64,000 nucleotides of DNA from JBBQXK01 sp052387255 (GCA_052387255.1 JBQTJI010000008.1:1-64000), one strand, 5' to 3'; numbered from the stretch's first letter, positions 1-8,763 are shown. The notes: generated from the sequence alone by a model not told the origin. A program made the numbers and translations.

Positions 1-123
1 GTGGCAGATGCCGGTCGCCTTGATCTCGACCAGAACCTCGCCCTCCCTGGGGTCGGCCAGGTTCACCTCCATCACCTGCAACGGCTGGCCTGCGGCAACG
101 GCGACGGCGGCGCGGGTACGCAT
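1..123 (-). CDS. frmA: S-(hydroxymethyl)glutathione / class III alcohol dehydrogenase, N-terminal fragment
   Basis: Only the first 41 codons are in the window; the gene continues past the left edge. The start MRTRAAVAVAAGQPL, then GEVLVEIKATGICH, is typical of class III zinc alcohol dehydrogenase, with the first catalytic zinc cysteine in the ICH motif at the edge. The family oxidises S-hydroxymethylglutathione in glutathione-dependent formaldehyde detoxification in the cytoplasm. The ATG at 123 is preceded by an AAGGAGA ribosome site. It diverges from the ABC transporter to its right. A general zinc alcohol dehydrogenase cannot be excluded from 41 residues, but the N-terminus is very characteristic. 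Confidence 0.85.
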   Translation of the reverse strand, partial: MRTRAAVAVAAGQPLQVMEVNLADPREGEVLVEIKATGICH

Positions 124-141
124 GTTCTTTCTCCTTCGCGG

Positions 142-207
142 CGCGGCCCCCGGGGCCGCGATCCGGGTTGTCAGGCGAGGCACCCCTGCAGGACAGCGTC
201 CTGCAGG
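142..207. promoter_or_regulatory. two perfect inverted repeats in the frmA/ABC-transporter intergenic region
   Basis: CGCGGCCCC-C-GGGGCCGCG lies at 142-160, and CCTGCAGGAC-AGC-GTCCTGCAGG lies at 185-207 (10-bp arms, 3-bp spacer). Both sit in the leader/promoter region of frmA. The second has the geometry of a dimeric repressor site but could equally form an RNA hairpin. The rest of the 124-397 gap holds no gene I can defend. Confidence 0.45.
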
Positions 208-397
208 AGGCCCCATGCATCAGGCGGGGAGCACGCCCGATCCGTTGGCGACACGGGCCATCGCGCGCCCTCTCCCTAGTCGCTGTCTCATGTCGATCCG
301 GGCCACTTTCTGCCGGTCGGACGCCTCGGGCAATTCAACCAAATGGGTGAGGCCGCCGCGCTTGCGCCAGCCGCAGGCATGATCAAGAATTGCCCGC

Positions 398-1219
398 ATG
401 GGAGAGAGGACCGCCCCCGCCATGCCCTCGGCCGGCGCTGTTGCCGCGCGCAAGCGGACGGCGCACGTGAAGGACATGACGGTGACGGCGACCCTGCGGT
501 TAGGGTTCCTGTGCCTGTTGCTGCTGGCCTGGACGCTGGTGGCGCGCGCGGCACCTCCCGCCCTGTTCGCCTCGCCCCTGGCCGTGGCCAACGCCGGGTT
601 CGCCATGGCCGTGGAGGGCAAGCTGTTTCCCGCCGTGCTGGCCAGCCTGCAGGTCTATCTTGCCGGTACGGCGCTGGCGGTGATCCTGGGCTGTGCGCTT
701 GGCACGGCGATGGGGACGTGGCGGTGGGTGGGGCGGACGCTGGACATCTATGTGAACGCGCTGGCGGCGACGCCGCGTGTCGCCTTCATTCCGCTGATCA
801 TCGTGGTGCTGGGTCTTGGGTTGCAGGCCAAGGTGCTGATCGTGTTTCTGGGTGCGGTGATGCCGGTGGTGCTGAACGCCTTTGCCGGGGTGCGGGCTGC
901 GGATGCCGAACTGGTGGAAATGGCGCAATCGACCGGTGCCGGCCGCTGGCGCATCCTGCGCCATGTCGTGCTACCGGGGGCCGCGCCCTATTTCCTGACC
1001 GGCATCCGCATCGGGGCCACCATCGGGCTGATCAACACCGTGGTGGCCGAGCTTTACACCGCCATCGGCGGGCTGGGGGGCCTTCTGGCGATCTATGGCA
1101 GCCGGTTCCGCATGGCGGAGTATCTGGCGGTCGTGGTGGTGCTGGCGCTGATCGGGGCCACGATGACCGAGGGGTTGCGACTGATCGAAAAGCGGCTTCT
1201 GCGCTGGCGCGGGGCCTGA
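398..1219 (+). CDS. ABC transporter permease, NitT/TauT type
   Basis: Integral membrane permease of about 250-273 residues. It has several hydrophobic segments and the BPD_transp_1 cytoplasmic loop, seen as AELVEMAQSTGAGRWRILRH, where the ATPase docks. It forms one transporter with the binding protein and ATPase that follow at close spacing. Family members import nitrate, taurine, aromatic sulfonates, thiamine precursors or similar small solutes; the substrate here is unknown. The start is uncertain: ATGs at 398, 422 and 476 are in frame, and the hydrophobic part begins soon after 476. Its position beside frmA and a mox-like cluster suggests a C1-related solute, by inference only. Confidence 0.8.
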   Translation: MGERTAPAMPSAGAVAARKRTAHVKDMTVTATLRLGFLCLLLLAWTLVARAAPPALFASPLAVANAGFAMAVEGKLFPAVLASLQVYLAGTALAVILGCALGTAMGTWRWVGRTLDIYVNALAATPRVAFIPLIIVVLGLGLQAKVLIVFLGAVMPVVLNAFAGVRAADAELVEMAQSTGAGRWRILRHVVLPGAAPYFLTGIRIGATIGLINTVVAELYTAIGGLGGLLAIYGSRFRMAEYLAVVVVLALIGATMTEGLRLIEKRLLRWRGA

Positions 1220-1241
1220 CCATCCACCAAGGGGGGATTCC

Positions 1242-2246
1242 ATGACACGCATCGCCGTTGCTGCCATCCTGAGCGTCCTTCTGGCGTTTCCCGTGGCGGC
1301 GGAACCGTTCCGCCTGATCGTCACCGACGCCGAAACGCCGCTGGTGCCGAACTCGGTCATGGATCTGGCCGAACAGGGGGGCTACTTCGACCGCGCCGGG
1401 GTGGAGGTGGAATTCGTCCGGGTGGAACAGTCGCCGATGGTGATGGCGGCGCTCTTGTCGGGCGAGGGCGAGATGGCCAATGTCTCGCTCGAAACGCTGT
1501 TGCAGGCGCAGGCCTCGGGGATGGACGACCTGCGCGGCGTGATGTCGCCCAACAAGTCGCTGCCCTATCTGATCGCGGGGCGTGGCGTGGCGTCGGTGGC
1601 CGACCTTGCGGGCAAGCGCTATGGCATCGGGCGGATCGGCAGTGTCGATCACCTGCTGACACTGCGGGTGCTGGCGGGGGCTGGGGTGGATGTGTCCACG
1701 CTGGACCTGGTGGCGCTGGGGCAGCCGCAGGCACGGGCGCAGGCGCTGCTGGCGGGGCAGATCGACGCGACGACGATGGGCATCGGCACCTTCACCGCCA
1801 TCGGCGACGACCCCGCCGTCACGGTGCTGATGGACGTGGACACATTTTATCGCGGTGCGCCGATCCTGTCGAAGCTGAACGTGGTGCGCGCCGCGACCCT
1901 AGCCGACCGGGGGCCGGAGGTTCAGGCGGTGATCGAGGCGCTGGTGCTGGCCGCGCGCGATTTCCAGGCCGATCCGGGCCTCTGGGTGGCGGCGATGCAA
2001 AAGGCCCGGCCGGATGTGCCCGAGGCCGACCTGCAGATGCTGGCCGGGGCCTTTGCCGGGGCCTGGACAGTCAACGGCGGGATCAGTCCGGCCGAGTTGA
2101 CCGAAGCGCAGGCCTGGCTGCACGAGGGCGAGGATTTCAAGGGGCTGACGGTTGCCCCCCTTGACGCCTTCACCGATTTCGCCCCGCTGCGCGGCGTTCT
2201 GGACAAGATCGGCATCTCGGACGCTGGCGACGCCGCGTGGCACTGA
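1242..2246 (+). CDS. ABC transporter substrate-binding protein, NitT/TauT (SsuA/THI5-like) type
   Basis: 334 residues. A signal peptide (basic MTR start, hydrophobic IAVAAILSVLLAF, cleavage near PVAA-EP) directs export to the periplasm. The mature part has the two-lobed type-II binding-protein pattern: PNSVMDLAEQGGYFDRAGVEVEF, then MAALLSGEGEMANVS, then LAGKRYGIGRIGS, the usual order in the SsuA/NMT1 family. The gene lies 22 bp after the permease and overlaps the ATPase start by 10 bp, so the three are co-translated. The ligand cannot be read from the sequence. Confidence 0.8.
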   Translation: MTRIAVAAILSVLLAFPVAAEPFRLIVTDAETPLVPNSVMDLAEQGGYFDRAGVEVEFVRVEQSPMVMAALLSGEGEMANVSLETLLQAQASGMDDLRGVMSPNKSLPYLIAGRGVASVADLAGKRYGIGRIGSVDHLLTLRVLAGAGVDVSTLDLVALGQPQARAQALLAGQIDATTMGIGTFTAIGDDPAVTVLMDVDTFYRGAPILSKLNVVRAATLADRGPEVQAVIEALVLAARDFQADPGLWVAAMQKARPDVPEADLQMLAGAFAGAWTVNGGISPAELTEAQAWLHEGEDFKGLTVAPLDAFTDFAPLRGVLDKIGISDAGDAAWH

Positions 2247-3025
2247 CGCGGGAGCTTGTCCTTTCCGAGGTCGGGTTCGGCTTTGACGGCATGCCGGTGG
2301 TGGGCGGCATCGACCTGTCGCTGACAAAGGGCGAGGTGCTGGTGCTCTTGGGGCCGTCGGGTTGCGGCAAGACCAGCCTGTTGCGGCTGATGGCGGGGCT
2401 GCTGGTGCCGGACCAGGGGCAGGTGCTGCTGAACGGCCAGCCGCCGGAACCGGGCCGGGGCAGTGCGATGGTGTTCCAGTCCTACCGCCTGCTGCCGTGG
2501 AAAACGGTGCGGGCGAATGTGGCCTTCGCCCTGCCGCATCTGCCGGTGGCAGAACGCGAGGCGCGGGTGGATGAGGTGCTGGCGCTGGTCGGGCTGTCGC
2601 GGTTCGCCGGGCACTGGCCAGGCGCGCTCAGCGGGGGCATGAAGCAGCGCGCGGCACTGGCCCGCGCGCTGGCCCCGCGCCCCGACTTCCTGCTGATGGA
2701 CGAACCTTTTGCCGCGCTGGACGCGCAGGCGCGCGAACTGATGCAGGAGGAACTCTTGCGCCTGGTCGCCACGCAGGGCGGCCCCGGCGTGGTCTTTGTC
2801 ACCCACAGCGTGGACGAGGCGCTGCTCTTGGGCCACAGGATCGTGGTGATGTCGCCTCGACCGGGGCGGATACAGGCGCAGATCACGGTGCCGTTCCCGC
2901 GGCCCCGCGGCCAGAGCGACCCGCGCGACCACCCGGCCTGGCCCGACCTGCGCCGTCGCCTGTGGCAGCAGTTGCGCGACTCGGTGCTGGACGATCCGGC
3001 GTCGGACTTTCACCGGCCCCGCTGA
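2237..3025 (+). CDS. ABC transporter ATP-binding protein, NitT/TauT (SsuB/TauB-like)
   Basis: 262 residues from a GTG start inside the binding-protein gene. Walker A GPSGCGKTS, Q-loop in MVFQSYRLLPW, signature LSGGMKQR, Walker B DFLLMDEPFAALD and switch histidine in VTHSVDEA are all intact, so the ATPase should be functional. The LLPWKTVRANV stretch is typical of SsuB/TauB proteins. The last 16 bp overlap tail-to-tail with the end of the BatD-like gene on the other strand. Confidence 0.87.
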   Translation: MALTRELVLSEVGFGFDGMPVVGGIDLSLTKGEVLVLLGPSGCGKTSLLRLMAGLLVPDQGQVLLNGQPPEPGRGSAMVFQSYRLLPWKTVRANVAFALPHLPVAEREARVDEVLALVGLSRFAGHWPGALSGGMKQRAALARALAPRPDFLLMDEPFAALDAQARELMQEELLRLVATQGGPGVVFVTHSVDEALLLGHRIVVMSPRPGRIQAQITVPFPRPRGQSDPRDHPAWPDLRRRLWQQLRDSVLDDPASDFHRPR

Positions 3026-4119
3026 CGCTCGGCCCGTGGCGCGAAGATCGCCCGTTCCAGCGCCCGCAGCCGTGCCGGCGGCAGGCCGATGTCCTCCCCC
3101 AGCCTGCGCTGCGCCAGAAGGTCGCCCGCACGCCGCGCCCGCAGATACGCGGCCCAGACGAAGGGCGAAAAGCGCCGCCGCAGGCGACGCCACCCGGCGG
3201 CAGTCGTCTCGGGGGCCAGGCGGATCGCGGCAAAGCCCAGGCCCGCTGCCGCCCCCAGCACCAGTGCCGCACCAAGGCCCCAGACGTGCAGGATGCCGAA
3301 CCGGCCCGTCGGCGTCTGCCCGGTGTAGAAACTGGCAAATCCGATGGGCAGCGCCGGAATCTCGACCGTCTCCAGCTTGCGGGTGGTGGTGTTGAACCAG
3401 GGGATGCTGACCGGCTCGAGTATCCCCGGCTCGCCGGTGTGGGGGCGGAATTGCCAGGTCCAGATCGCCTCGGCCACCGGGCCGTCGGCGGTCAGGGTCA
3501 GGGTGCGCTCGACCGGCGCGGCAAAGGTGATCAGCCAGTTCTCGGCGATCACCGGGCGCGGCGGCAGGTGTTCCGGCAACGCCCCCAGGGCGCGCAGCCT
3601 GACCTTGCGCGTCACCGACTGGCCATCGGCCAGTTGCGCCGGATCGACCGACAGCTCGTCCGTCAGCTCCAGCGCGCGGGCCGACAGGTGCCAGCCGTGC
3701 AGGTCGGGAAACTCGCCCACCGACAGCGCCAGCGGCTGTGCCGTGACCAGCGCGTCCTGCCGCCTGCTCTCTTTGTCGATCACCGTCAGCCGGTGCCGCG
3801 CCGGGCCGAACTGTAACAGCCCCGCACGTTTCGGCCAGACCGCGATGTGCCGTTCCACCACGATTTTCGAAAGGCCGTCGATCATTTCCTCGTGCCAGTC
3901 GTCCGGCGTCGTCTGGATCCAGTCGAAGGCATCGGTCGGGTCGATCTCCAGCTTTTCGATGGCGACCTTGCGGTCATAGACGCCACGGATGGTGATGTTC
4001 ACCATTTCGCCCACCACCGGATGCGGCGTGCCGGGGTCGACGAGAATCGTCAGTTTCAGGTTGCCCTCGGCCAGCGCGGGCACGGCAAGGCACAGCAGGA
4101 ACAGCAGCAATCTTACCAT
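3010..4119 (-). CDS. BatD-like membrane-anchored protein of the mox/bat cluster
   Basis: 369 residues from the ATG at 4119 (ATGG overlaps the TAA of the upstream TPR gene). It has an N-terminal signal peptide (MVRLLLFLLCLAVPALAEG), a long beta-rich periplasmic region beginning LKLTILVDPGTPHPVVGEMV as in BatD/oxygen-tolerance proteins, one C-terminal membrane helix (about residues 235-255) and an arginine-rich cytoplasmic tail. It is the last gene of a seven-gene leftward operon. BatD-like proteins accompany MoxR ATPases and VWA proteins in maturing exported enzymes; the client here is inferred to be a PQQ dehydrogenase. Confidence 0.72.
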   Translation of the reverse strand: MVRLLLFLLCLAVPALAEGNLKLTILVDPGTPHPVVGEMVNITIRGVYDRKVAIEKLEIDPTDAFDWIQTTPDDWHEEMIDGLSKIVVERHIAVWPKRAGLLQFGPARHRLTVIDKESRRQDALVTAQPLALSVGEFPDLHGWHLSARALELTDELSVDPAQLADGQSVTRKVRLRALGALPEHLPPRPVIAENWLITFAAPVERTLTLTADGPVAEAIWTWQFRPHTGEPGILEPVSIPWFNTTTRKLETVEIPALPIGFASFYTGQTPTGRFGILHVWGLGAALVLGAAAGLGFAAIRLAPETTAAGWRRLRRRFSPFVWAAYLRARRAGDLLAQRRLGEDIGLPPARLRALERAIFAPRAERQRGR

Positions 4120-4709
4120 GGGTCGCCATCCTCGGGCGCGGTATAGCCCAGGGCAATCTTTTGCTGGTGCTCGGCGGCCAGACGCAGGCGCAAGAGTTCG
4201 CCGGGATCGTCGGGCAGGGTGGCCAGCCACTCGGCATCCGCCACGCGGCGGCCTTCGTCCAGCGGGCGGCCCAGGCGCTTGATCTCTTCGACCGGCGATC
4301 CGCCGGGCACCGCGATGGCGGTGATGGCGATCCGGCCTGCGGAATTGGCCTCGCCCACCGTCGGCGGGATCAGCGAATTGACGTGGTTGCGGTTGTCGCG
4401 CGCCTGGCTGTCGGCGGGGTTGGCGAACAGCACGGCATCGAAATAGGCGCGCGACAGCATGTAGTTGCCGGTCACCGCCAGCGACAGCCCCCGGTTGTAG
4501 GTCGATCCCCGCCCCGCCGCTCGGAAGGCCGCATCGGCCCCGGCATGGTCGCCCGCCCGGTACAGCGCCACGCCCCTTACGGAAGGATCGGACAGCAGCG
4601 ACGCGGCCAGCCCCGGCAGGCCCGCCACCAGCGCCAGTTTCGCCAGGGGTTGCGCCCCCCCCAGAACCATCGCGGCCAGCCCCGCCAGCACCAGCGCCCC
4701 CCGGATCAT
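4113..4709 (-). CDS. TPR-type membrane protein, MxaK/BatE-like
   Basis: About 198 residues from the ATG at 4709, which overlaps the stop of the upstream VWA gene as ATGA. It has an N-terminal hydrophobic anchor followed by a helical region with a TPR-like pattern (GVALYRAGDHAGADAAFRAA, then YNRGLSLAVTGNYMLSRAYF) and a polar tail. MxaK of methanol dehydrogenase clusters and BatE/BatC proteins have this layout. Sequence similarity to MxaK itself cannot be confirmed by eye; position and architecture carry the call. Confidence 0.6.
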   Translation of the reverse strand: MIRGALVLAGLAAMVLGGAQPLAKLALVAGLPGLAASLLSDPSVRGVALYRAGDHAGADAAFRAAGRGSTYNRGLSLAVTGNYMLSRAYFDAVLFANPADSQARDNRNHVNSLIPPTVGEANSAGRIAITAIAVPGGSPVEEIKRLGRPLDEGRRVADAEWLATLPDDPGELLRLRLAAEHQQKIALGYTAPEDGDPW

Positions 4710-5644
4710 CGCCGCCTCCTGAACAGCGGGAACAGTGCCAGCAGCGGCAGCACCAGCAGCCACGGCCCGAAATCGCGGAAGCCCTGCCCGACCGTATCGT
4801 CGCGGATCAGCCGGGCGGTGCGGGCCTCGGCGATGCGCGCCATCAGTGCGCGTGCCTGACCTGCCGGCAGATCGGCCCCGCCCCCGGCGCGGGCGAGGGC
4901 GGCCAGCCCGGCCAGATCGGGCGGCGGCGCACCGGGCGACGACCGGGGCAGGGCCAGCGTCCAGACCCGCGCGCCATCGGTCCGCAGGCGCGCCGCCTCT
5001 TCGACCGCGCGCAGGCCCGCCCCGCCGCCGTCGCTGACCAGCACCAGATCGGCCCCGCCCAGACCTGGTCCATCCTGGCCGGGGCCGTCGCTGCCGCCGA
5101 ACAGGTCGCGCGCCATCGACAGCGCGATGTCGGGTCGGCTGCCGCCCACCGGCATCGTATCCTGTGCCATGACGGCGATCAGGCCCTGCAGGCTGGCGGC
5201 ATCGCTGGTGGGGGCCGAGGCGAGGTAGGCATCGGCGGCATAGACCATCATCCCCACCGGCCGCCCCTCGGCCATGCCCAGCATCGTCGCCGCCGCCGCC
5301 TGCAGGTCGGCCAGCACCGCATCATCCGCGACGACCGAAGGCGACAGGTCGAGGACCAGCACCAGCGGGTCCAGCGCGCGGAACACCACCGCACCGGGGC
5401 GAAGCACGGCAGGCCCCGACAGGGCCAGTGCAAGGCCCGCCGCCGCGACGAACGGCAGCATCGCCAGCGGATCGGCCCGCCCGTCGGCGATCAGGCCCAG
5501 GCGGCGCAGCGCGGGCATCAGGCGCGGGTCGATCACGCCCGCCCATTCCCCCGCCAGTTGCCGTCTTCGCACCCAAAGCGCCAGCACCAGCACCGGCAGC
5601 AGCGCCACCAGCCACCAGGGGCGCAGAAGCAGCACCTGTGTCAT
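4706..5644 (-). CDS. VWA-domain membrane protein, MxaL/BatB-like
   Basis: 312 residues from the ATG at 5644, overlapping the previous stop as ATGA. Two N-terminal membrane helices are followed by a von Willebrand A domain whose MIDAS motif reads DLSPS at residues 99-103, and by a C-terminal helix next to RRRR. The DxSxS metal site is preserved. In the mxa cluster two adjacent VWA proteins (MxaC, MxaL) are needed for calcium insertion and activity of methanol dehydrogenase; this is the second of such a pair. Which corresponds to which is assigned only by order. Confidence 0.7.
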   Translation of the reverse strand: MTQVLLLRPWWLVALLPVLVLALWVRRRQLAGEWAGVIDPRLMPALRRLGLIADGRADPLAMLPFVAAAGLALALSGPAVLRPGAVVFRALDPLVLVLDLSPSVVADDAVLADLQAAAATMLGMAEGRPVGMMVYAADAYLASAPTSDAASLQGLIAVMAQDTMPVGGSRPDIALSMARDLFGGSDGPGQDGPGLGGADLVLVSDGGGAGLRAVEEAARLRTDGARVWTLALPRSSPGAPPPDLAGLAALARAGGGADLPAGQARALMARIAEARTARLIRDDTVGQGFRDFGPWLLVLPLLALFPLFRRRR

Positions 5645-6582
5645 GCCGACCGCCCCGTGCCCGCCGCCAGCGCCAGAACCAGCGCCGCCACCGCAGGCCA
5701 CAGCCACAGCGCACGCGGCTGCGCCACCGGCGGGCGGGACGAGGGGTTCGGTTCCAGCCGGTCCAGTTCCGCCGCCATCGCCTGCAGGTCGGCCATCCCG
5801 CGCACCCGGAACGTCTGGCCGCCGGCAGCATCGGCGATGCCGCGCAGGGCCACGATGTCGACCGCATCGCGCGCGGCGGGGCGGGTTTCCAGGTCTTCGG
5901 GGCCAAGCGCCACGGTGTGCACGCGCACGCCGTTCTCCGCCGCCAGCCGCGCCACCTGCGCCGCATCCAGCCGCGCGGCGGTGTCGCGCCCGTCCGACAT
6001 CAGCACGATGACCTTGGCCGTCGAAGGCTCGGCCAGCACCCGCTTCAGCGCCAGACCCAGGCCGTCCGAGATGGCGGTGGCGCGTCCGGTCAGCCCGATC
6101 TCGGCCTGGCGCAACGCGCGCACGACGGCGGGCAGGTCATGGGTCAGCGGGGCCGCCACATAGGCGCGGTCGGCAAAGATCACCAGGCCGATCCGGTCGC
6201 CGGTCCGGGCCTGCACGAACCCCTCGGCCACCCGCTTGACCGCCGCCAGACGGGTCGCCGTCTGACCGTCCAGCGCGAAATCCGGGGTGGCCATGCTGCC
6301 CGACATGTCGAGTGCGATGACGATGTCGCGGCCCGACGCGCTGCGGTCGGGCACGAGGTCAATCCGCTGCGGCTGCGCCATCGCCAGACACAGGCAGGCC
6401 CAGACCACTGCCAGCAGCGCCTGCCCGCGCCCGTGGCCGGGGCCGCTGGCAGGCACGGCCGCGGCGGCAATTCCGTCGGGCAGCAGCATCGCCTGCCCCC
6501 CCGCCGCCCGCCGCGACAAAAGGCGCGCCAACAGCGGCACCGGCAGCAGCAGCAGCATCGCGGGGACGGCAAGGGTGATCAT
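5641..6582 (-). CDS. VWA-domain membrane protein, MxaC/BatA-like
   Basis: 313 residues from the ATG at 6582 (ATGA overlap with the upstream stop). N-terminal hydrophobic MITLAVPAMLLLLPVPLLA is followed by a second helix near residues 55-70, then a VWA domain with a canonical MIDAS DMSGS at 92-96 and GRATAISDGLGLALK for the third metal loop, then a terminal helix before a short tail. The complete metal site suggests active ligand binding. It is translationally coupled to both neighbours. Confidence 0.75.
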   Translation of the reverse strand: MITLAVPAMLLLLPVPLLARLLSRRAAGGQAMLLPDGIAAAAVPASGPGHGRGQALLAVVWACLCLAMAQPQRIDLVPDRSASGRDIVIALDMSGSMATPDFALDGQTATRLAAVKRVAEGFVQARTGDRIGLVIFADRAYVAAPLTHDLPAVVRALRQAEIGLTGRATAISDGLGLALKRVLAEPSTAKVIVLMSDGRDTAARLDAAQVARLAAENGVRVHTVALGPEDLETRPAARDAVDIVALRGIADAAGGQTFRVRGMADLQAMAAELDRLEPNPSSRPPVAQPRALWLWPAVAALVLALAAGTGRSA

Positions 6583-6938
6583 CGTGCCCGCCGTGCCCCC
6601 GCCTGCCGGATCAGCCCCTCGATCATTTCCGGGTTGTCGCCCTGGCCGGAGTACAGCGCGGCGCGCTGGTCCTCGGGCAGTGTCCCCCCCGTCTCGGCCA
6701 GCAGCCGGGCCAGCGATACCATGCGTTCCTGCCGGGGCAGGGAACCGGTCGCGCGCAGGCGGTCGGCAAGGCGGGGCGCGCGCGGCCTGCGGTGCAGGGC
6801 GGGGGCGGCAACGGTCAGGATCAGCGCGGCCAGCAGCAGGCCAATCCCGAAGGCCGACAGGAAATCCTGCCATTGCGGCGCGGTGAATGCGGCGGGCAGG
6901 CGCGGCGGGTGCAGGGCGGCGACGATGTCGGGACTCAT
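6579..6938 (-). CDS. short membrane-anchored protein in the mox cluster (DUF4381/MxaA position)
   Basis: 119 residues with one membrane helix (about 29-48, FGIGLLLAALILTVAAPAL) followed by an arginine-rich and helical cytoplasmic segment, as in DUF4381 proteins found between DUF58 and VWA genes of Bat operons. It occupies the mxaA position but is far shorter than MxaA proteins, so equating the two would be a guess. ATGA overlaps occur at both ends. Confidence 0.55.
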   Translation of the reverse strand: MSPDIVAALHPPRLPAAFTAPQWQDFLSAFGIGLLLAALILTVAAPALHRRPRAPRLADRLRATGSLPRQERMVSLARLLAETGGTLPEDQRAALYSGQGDNPEMIEGLIRQAGARRAR

Positions 6939-7801
6939 GCCACGCGCCCCGACGACGGCAGGCGCTGCACCATCAGGCCGGGCCGCGCCAGCGCCGCCGC
7001 CCGCGCCGCGCGGGCAGCGGCCAGCCCGGTGAAATCGGCAAAGGCCGTGCCCTCGGGCCCCTTGAACGGCAAGGGGCGGGGGGGCGGGGCCATCTCGAAC
7101 GCATCCTCGATCAGGATCAGCCGCAGCGGCCCCCGGCCTGCCAGCACCGCAATCGCCTCATCCAGCCCCTCGCCCGGCGCATCGAGCGCGCTGGCCAGCA
7201 CGATGGCCGCCCCGCGCGGCGTCTGGCGGGCCGCGCGCAAGAGGTCGGGGGCCAGCGGGCGGGGGGCGGCCCCGTCGTCCCGGTGGCGCTGCGCCTCGGC
7301 CAGGGCGGCGGCATGGGCGCGGGCCAGCGCGCCCGCCACCAGCGCCATGCCGCGGTGGCGCGGGCGCGGGGCCTGCACCTCGGGGCCGACATCGGTCAGC
7401 GCGACAAGGCCCACCGCGCCCCCCTCCAGCGACGCCTGCCACCCCGCCAGCGCCAGCGCATCCGCCGCCGCGACCGACCGCAGCCGGCCTTGCGTGCCCC
7501 ACAGCATCGGGCGGCGGAAATCGGCGATCAGCATCACGCTGCGTTCGCGGTCCTCGTGGAAACTGCGCACCTGCGGGCTGCCGATCCGGGCGGTGGCCGA
7601 GGCGTCGATGTGGCGGGGGTCGTCGCCATCGGCAAAAGGGCGGATTTCGCGGATCTCGTGCCCCTGACCGCGCTTCGGCGTGGCCGTCGTGCCCGGCCGT
7701 TCGGCCAGCGAGGCCGCCTTGGCCGCCGACCGGGCGGCAACTGGTTCCAGCGCCATCAGCCCGGCCACGCTGACGCCCGCCGGATCGGGCAGCGCTACCA
7801 C
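6935..7801 (-). CDS. DUF58 protein, MxaS-like
   Basis: 288 residues from a GTG at 7801 that overlaps the end of moxR by 7 bp. The DUF58 core is visible as GHEIREIRPFADGDDPRHIDASATARIG followed by VRSFHEDRERSVMLIADFRRPM, that is, the conserved R-x-Y/F-x-x-G-D-D-x-R-x-I-D segment and the degenerate VWA strand. No transmembrane segment is seen. DUF58 proteins always sit beside MoxR ATPases, and MxaS is the member in methanol dehydrogenase clusters. Confidence 0.78.
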   Translation of the reverse strand: MVALPDPAGVSVAGLMALEPVAARSAAKAASLAERPGTTATPKRGQGHEIREIRPFADGDDPRHIDASATARIGSPQVRSFHEDRERSVMLIADFRRPMLWGTQGRLRSVAAADALALAGWQASLEGGAVGLVALTDVGPEVQAPRPRHRGMALVAGALARAHAAALAEAQRHRDDGAAPRPLAPDLLRAARQTPRGAAIVLASALDAPGEGLDEAIAVLAGRGPLRLILIEDAFEMAPPPRPLPFKGPEGTAFADFTGLAAARAARAAALARPGLMVQRLPSSGRVA

Positions 7802-8763
7802 GGCCGGACATGCGCCAGCAGCCGCGCCACCAGATCACGCGGCGACAGCCCCTCGGACGTGGCGCGCCAGCTGGCGATCAGCCGGTGCGACAGCACGTCG
7901 GCGGCCAGCGCCTCGACATCCTCGGGCAGCGCATGGTCGCGCCCCGCCAGCGCCGCCCGCGCCCGCGCCGAGGCTGCCAGCGCCAGCGTGCCGCGCGGCG
8001 AGGCCGCATGTTCGATCAGCCCCTCCAGCGGGCCGCCCCTGGTCTCGCGCGTGGCGATCACCAGCCGCACGATGAAATCCTTGAGCGCGGGGGCCAGATG
8101 CACCGCCGCAACGCCCGCCCGCGCGGCATGGATCGCCTCGCCGTCCAGCCGCATGCCGGGCAATGCCGGCTCCCCCCGCCCCTCGCTTTCGACCAGATCC
8201 AGGATGGCACGTTCGGCGGCGGCCCCCGGCAGGGCCAGATCAAGGTGCAGCAGGAACCGGTCCAGCTGTGCCTCGGGCAGGGGAAAGGTGCCCTCGTGCT
8301 CGATCGAGTTCTGGGTTGCCACCACCATGAACGGATCGGGCAGCGCGCGCGTCACCCCGCCGGCGGTCACCTGTGCCTCGCCCATCGCCTCCAGCAGCGC
8401 CGACTGCACCTTTGGCGGCGCGCGGTTGATCTCGTCCACCAGCACCAGTTCGTGAAAGATCGGGCCGGGCCGGAAATCGAACATCCCGCCGTCGGGCCGG
8501 AACACCTGCGTCCCGGTGATGTCGGAGGGCATCAAGTCGGGCGTGCACTGGATGCGGGCGAAACTGCCCGCAAGACCCGCTGCCAGCCGCTTGACCGCGC
8601 GTGTCTTGGCCAGCCCCGGGGGCCCCTCGATCAGGACATGCCCGCCGACCAGCAGTGCGGTCATCAGCCGCTCGACCATCGCCTCGTGGCCGACAAGACC
8701 GGCACGGACGTGGTCGGACAGGGCGATGACCGGAGCCAGCGGCCCCCCGAAATCCTTGGCCAC
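7795..8763 (-). CDS. moxR: MoxR-family AAA+ ATPase (MxaR-like)
   Basis: 322 residues from the GTG at 8763, chosen because GGGGAGGAG lies just upstream. Longer in-frame starts exist without a ribosome site. Walker A GPPGLAKT is at about residues 47-54, Walker B is LVLVDEINRA, and sensor 1 is VVATQNSIEHEGT, all standard for MoxR. MoxR ATPases act as chaperone-like remodelers for metal or cofactor insertion. It is the first gene of the leftward cluster with DUF58, two VWA proteins, a TPR protein and BatD. No methanol dehydrogenase gene is in the window, so the client is inferred. Confidence 0.85.
   Translation of the reverse strand: MAKDFGGPLAPVIALSDHVRAGLVGHEAMVERLMTALLVGGHVLIEGPPGLAKTRAVKRLAAGLAGSFARIQCTPDLMPSDITGTQVFRPDGGMFDFRPGPIFHELVLVDEINRAPPKVQSALLEAMGEAQVTAGGVTRALPDPFMVVATQNSIEHEGTFPLPEAQLDRFLLHLDLALPGAAAERAILDLVESEGRGEPALPGMRLDGEAIHAARAGVAAVHLAPALKDFIVRLVIATRETRGGPLEGLIEHAASPRGTLALAASARARAALAGRDHALPEDVEALAADVLSHRLIASWRATSEGLSPRDLVARLLAHVRPW

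Noticed and set aside
220..399. Possible 59-residue minus-strand gene between frmA and the ABC permease
   Set aside because: It has an ATG and a plausible stop, but codon use is unlike its neighbours, no good ribosome site is visible and I recognise nothing in it.
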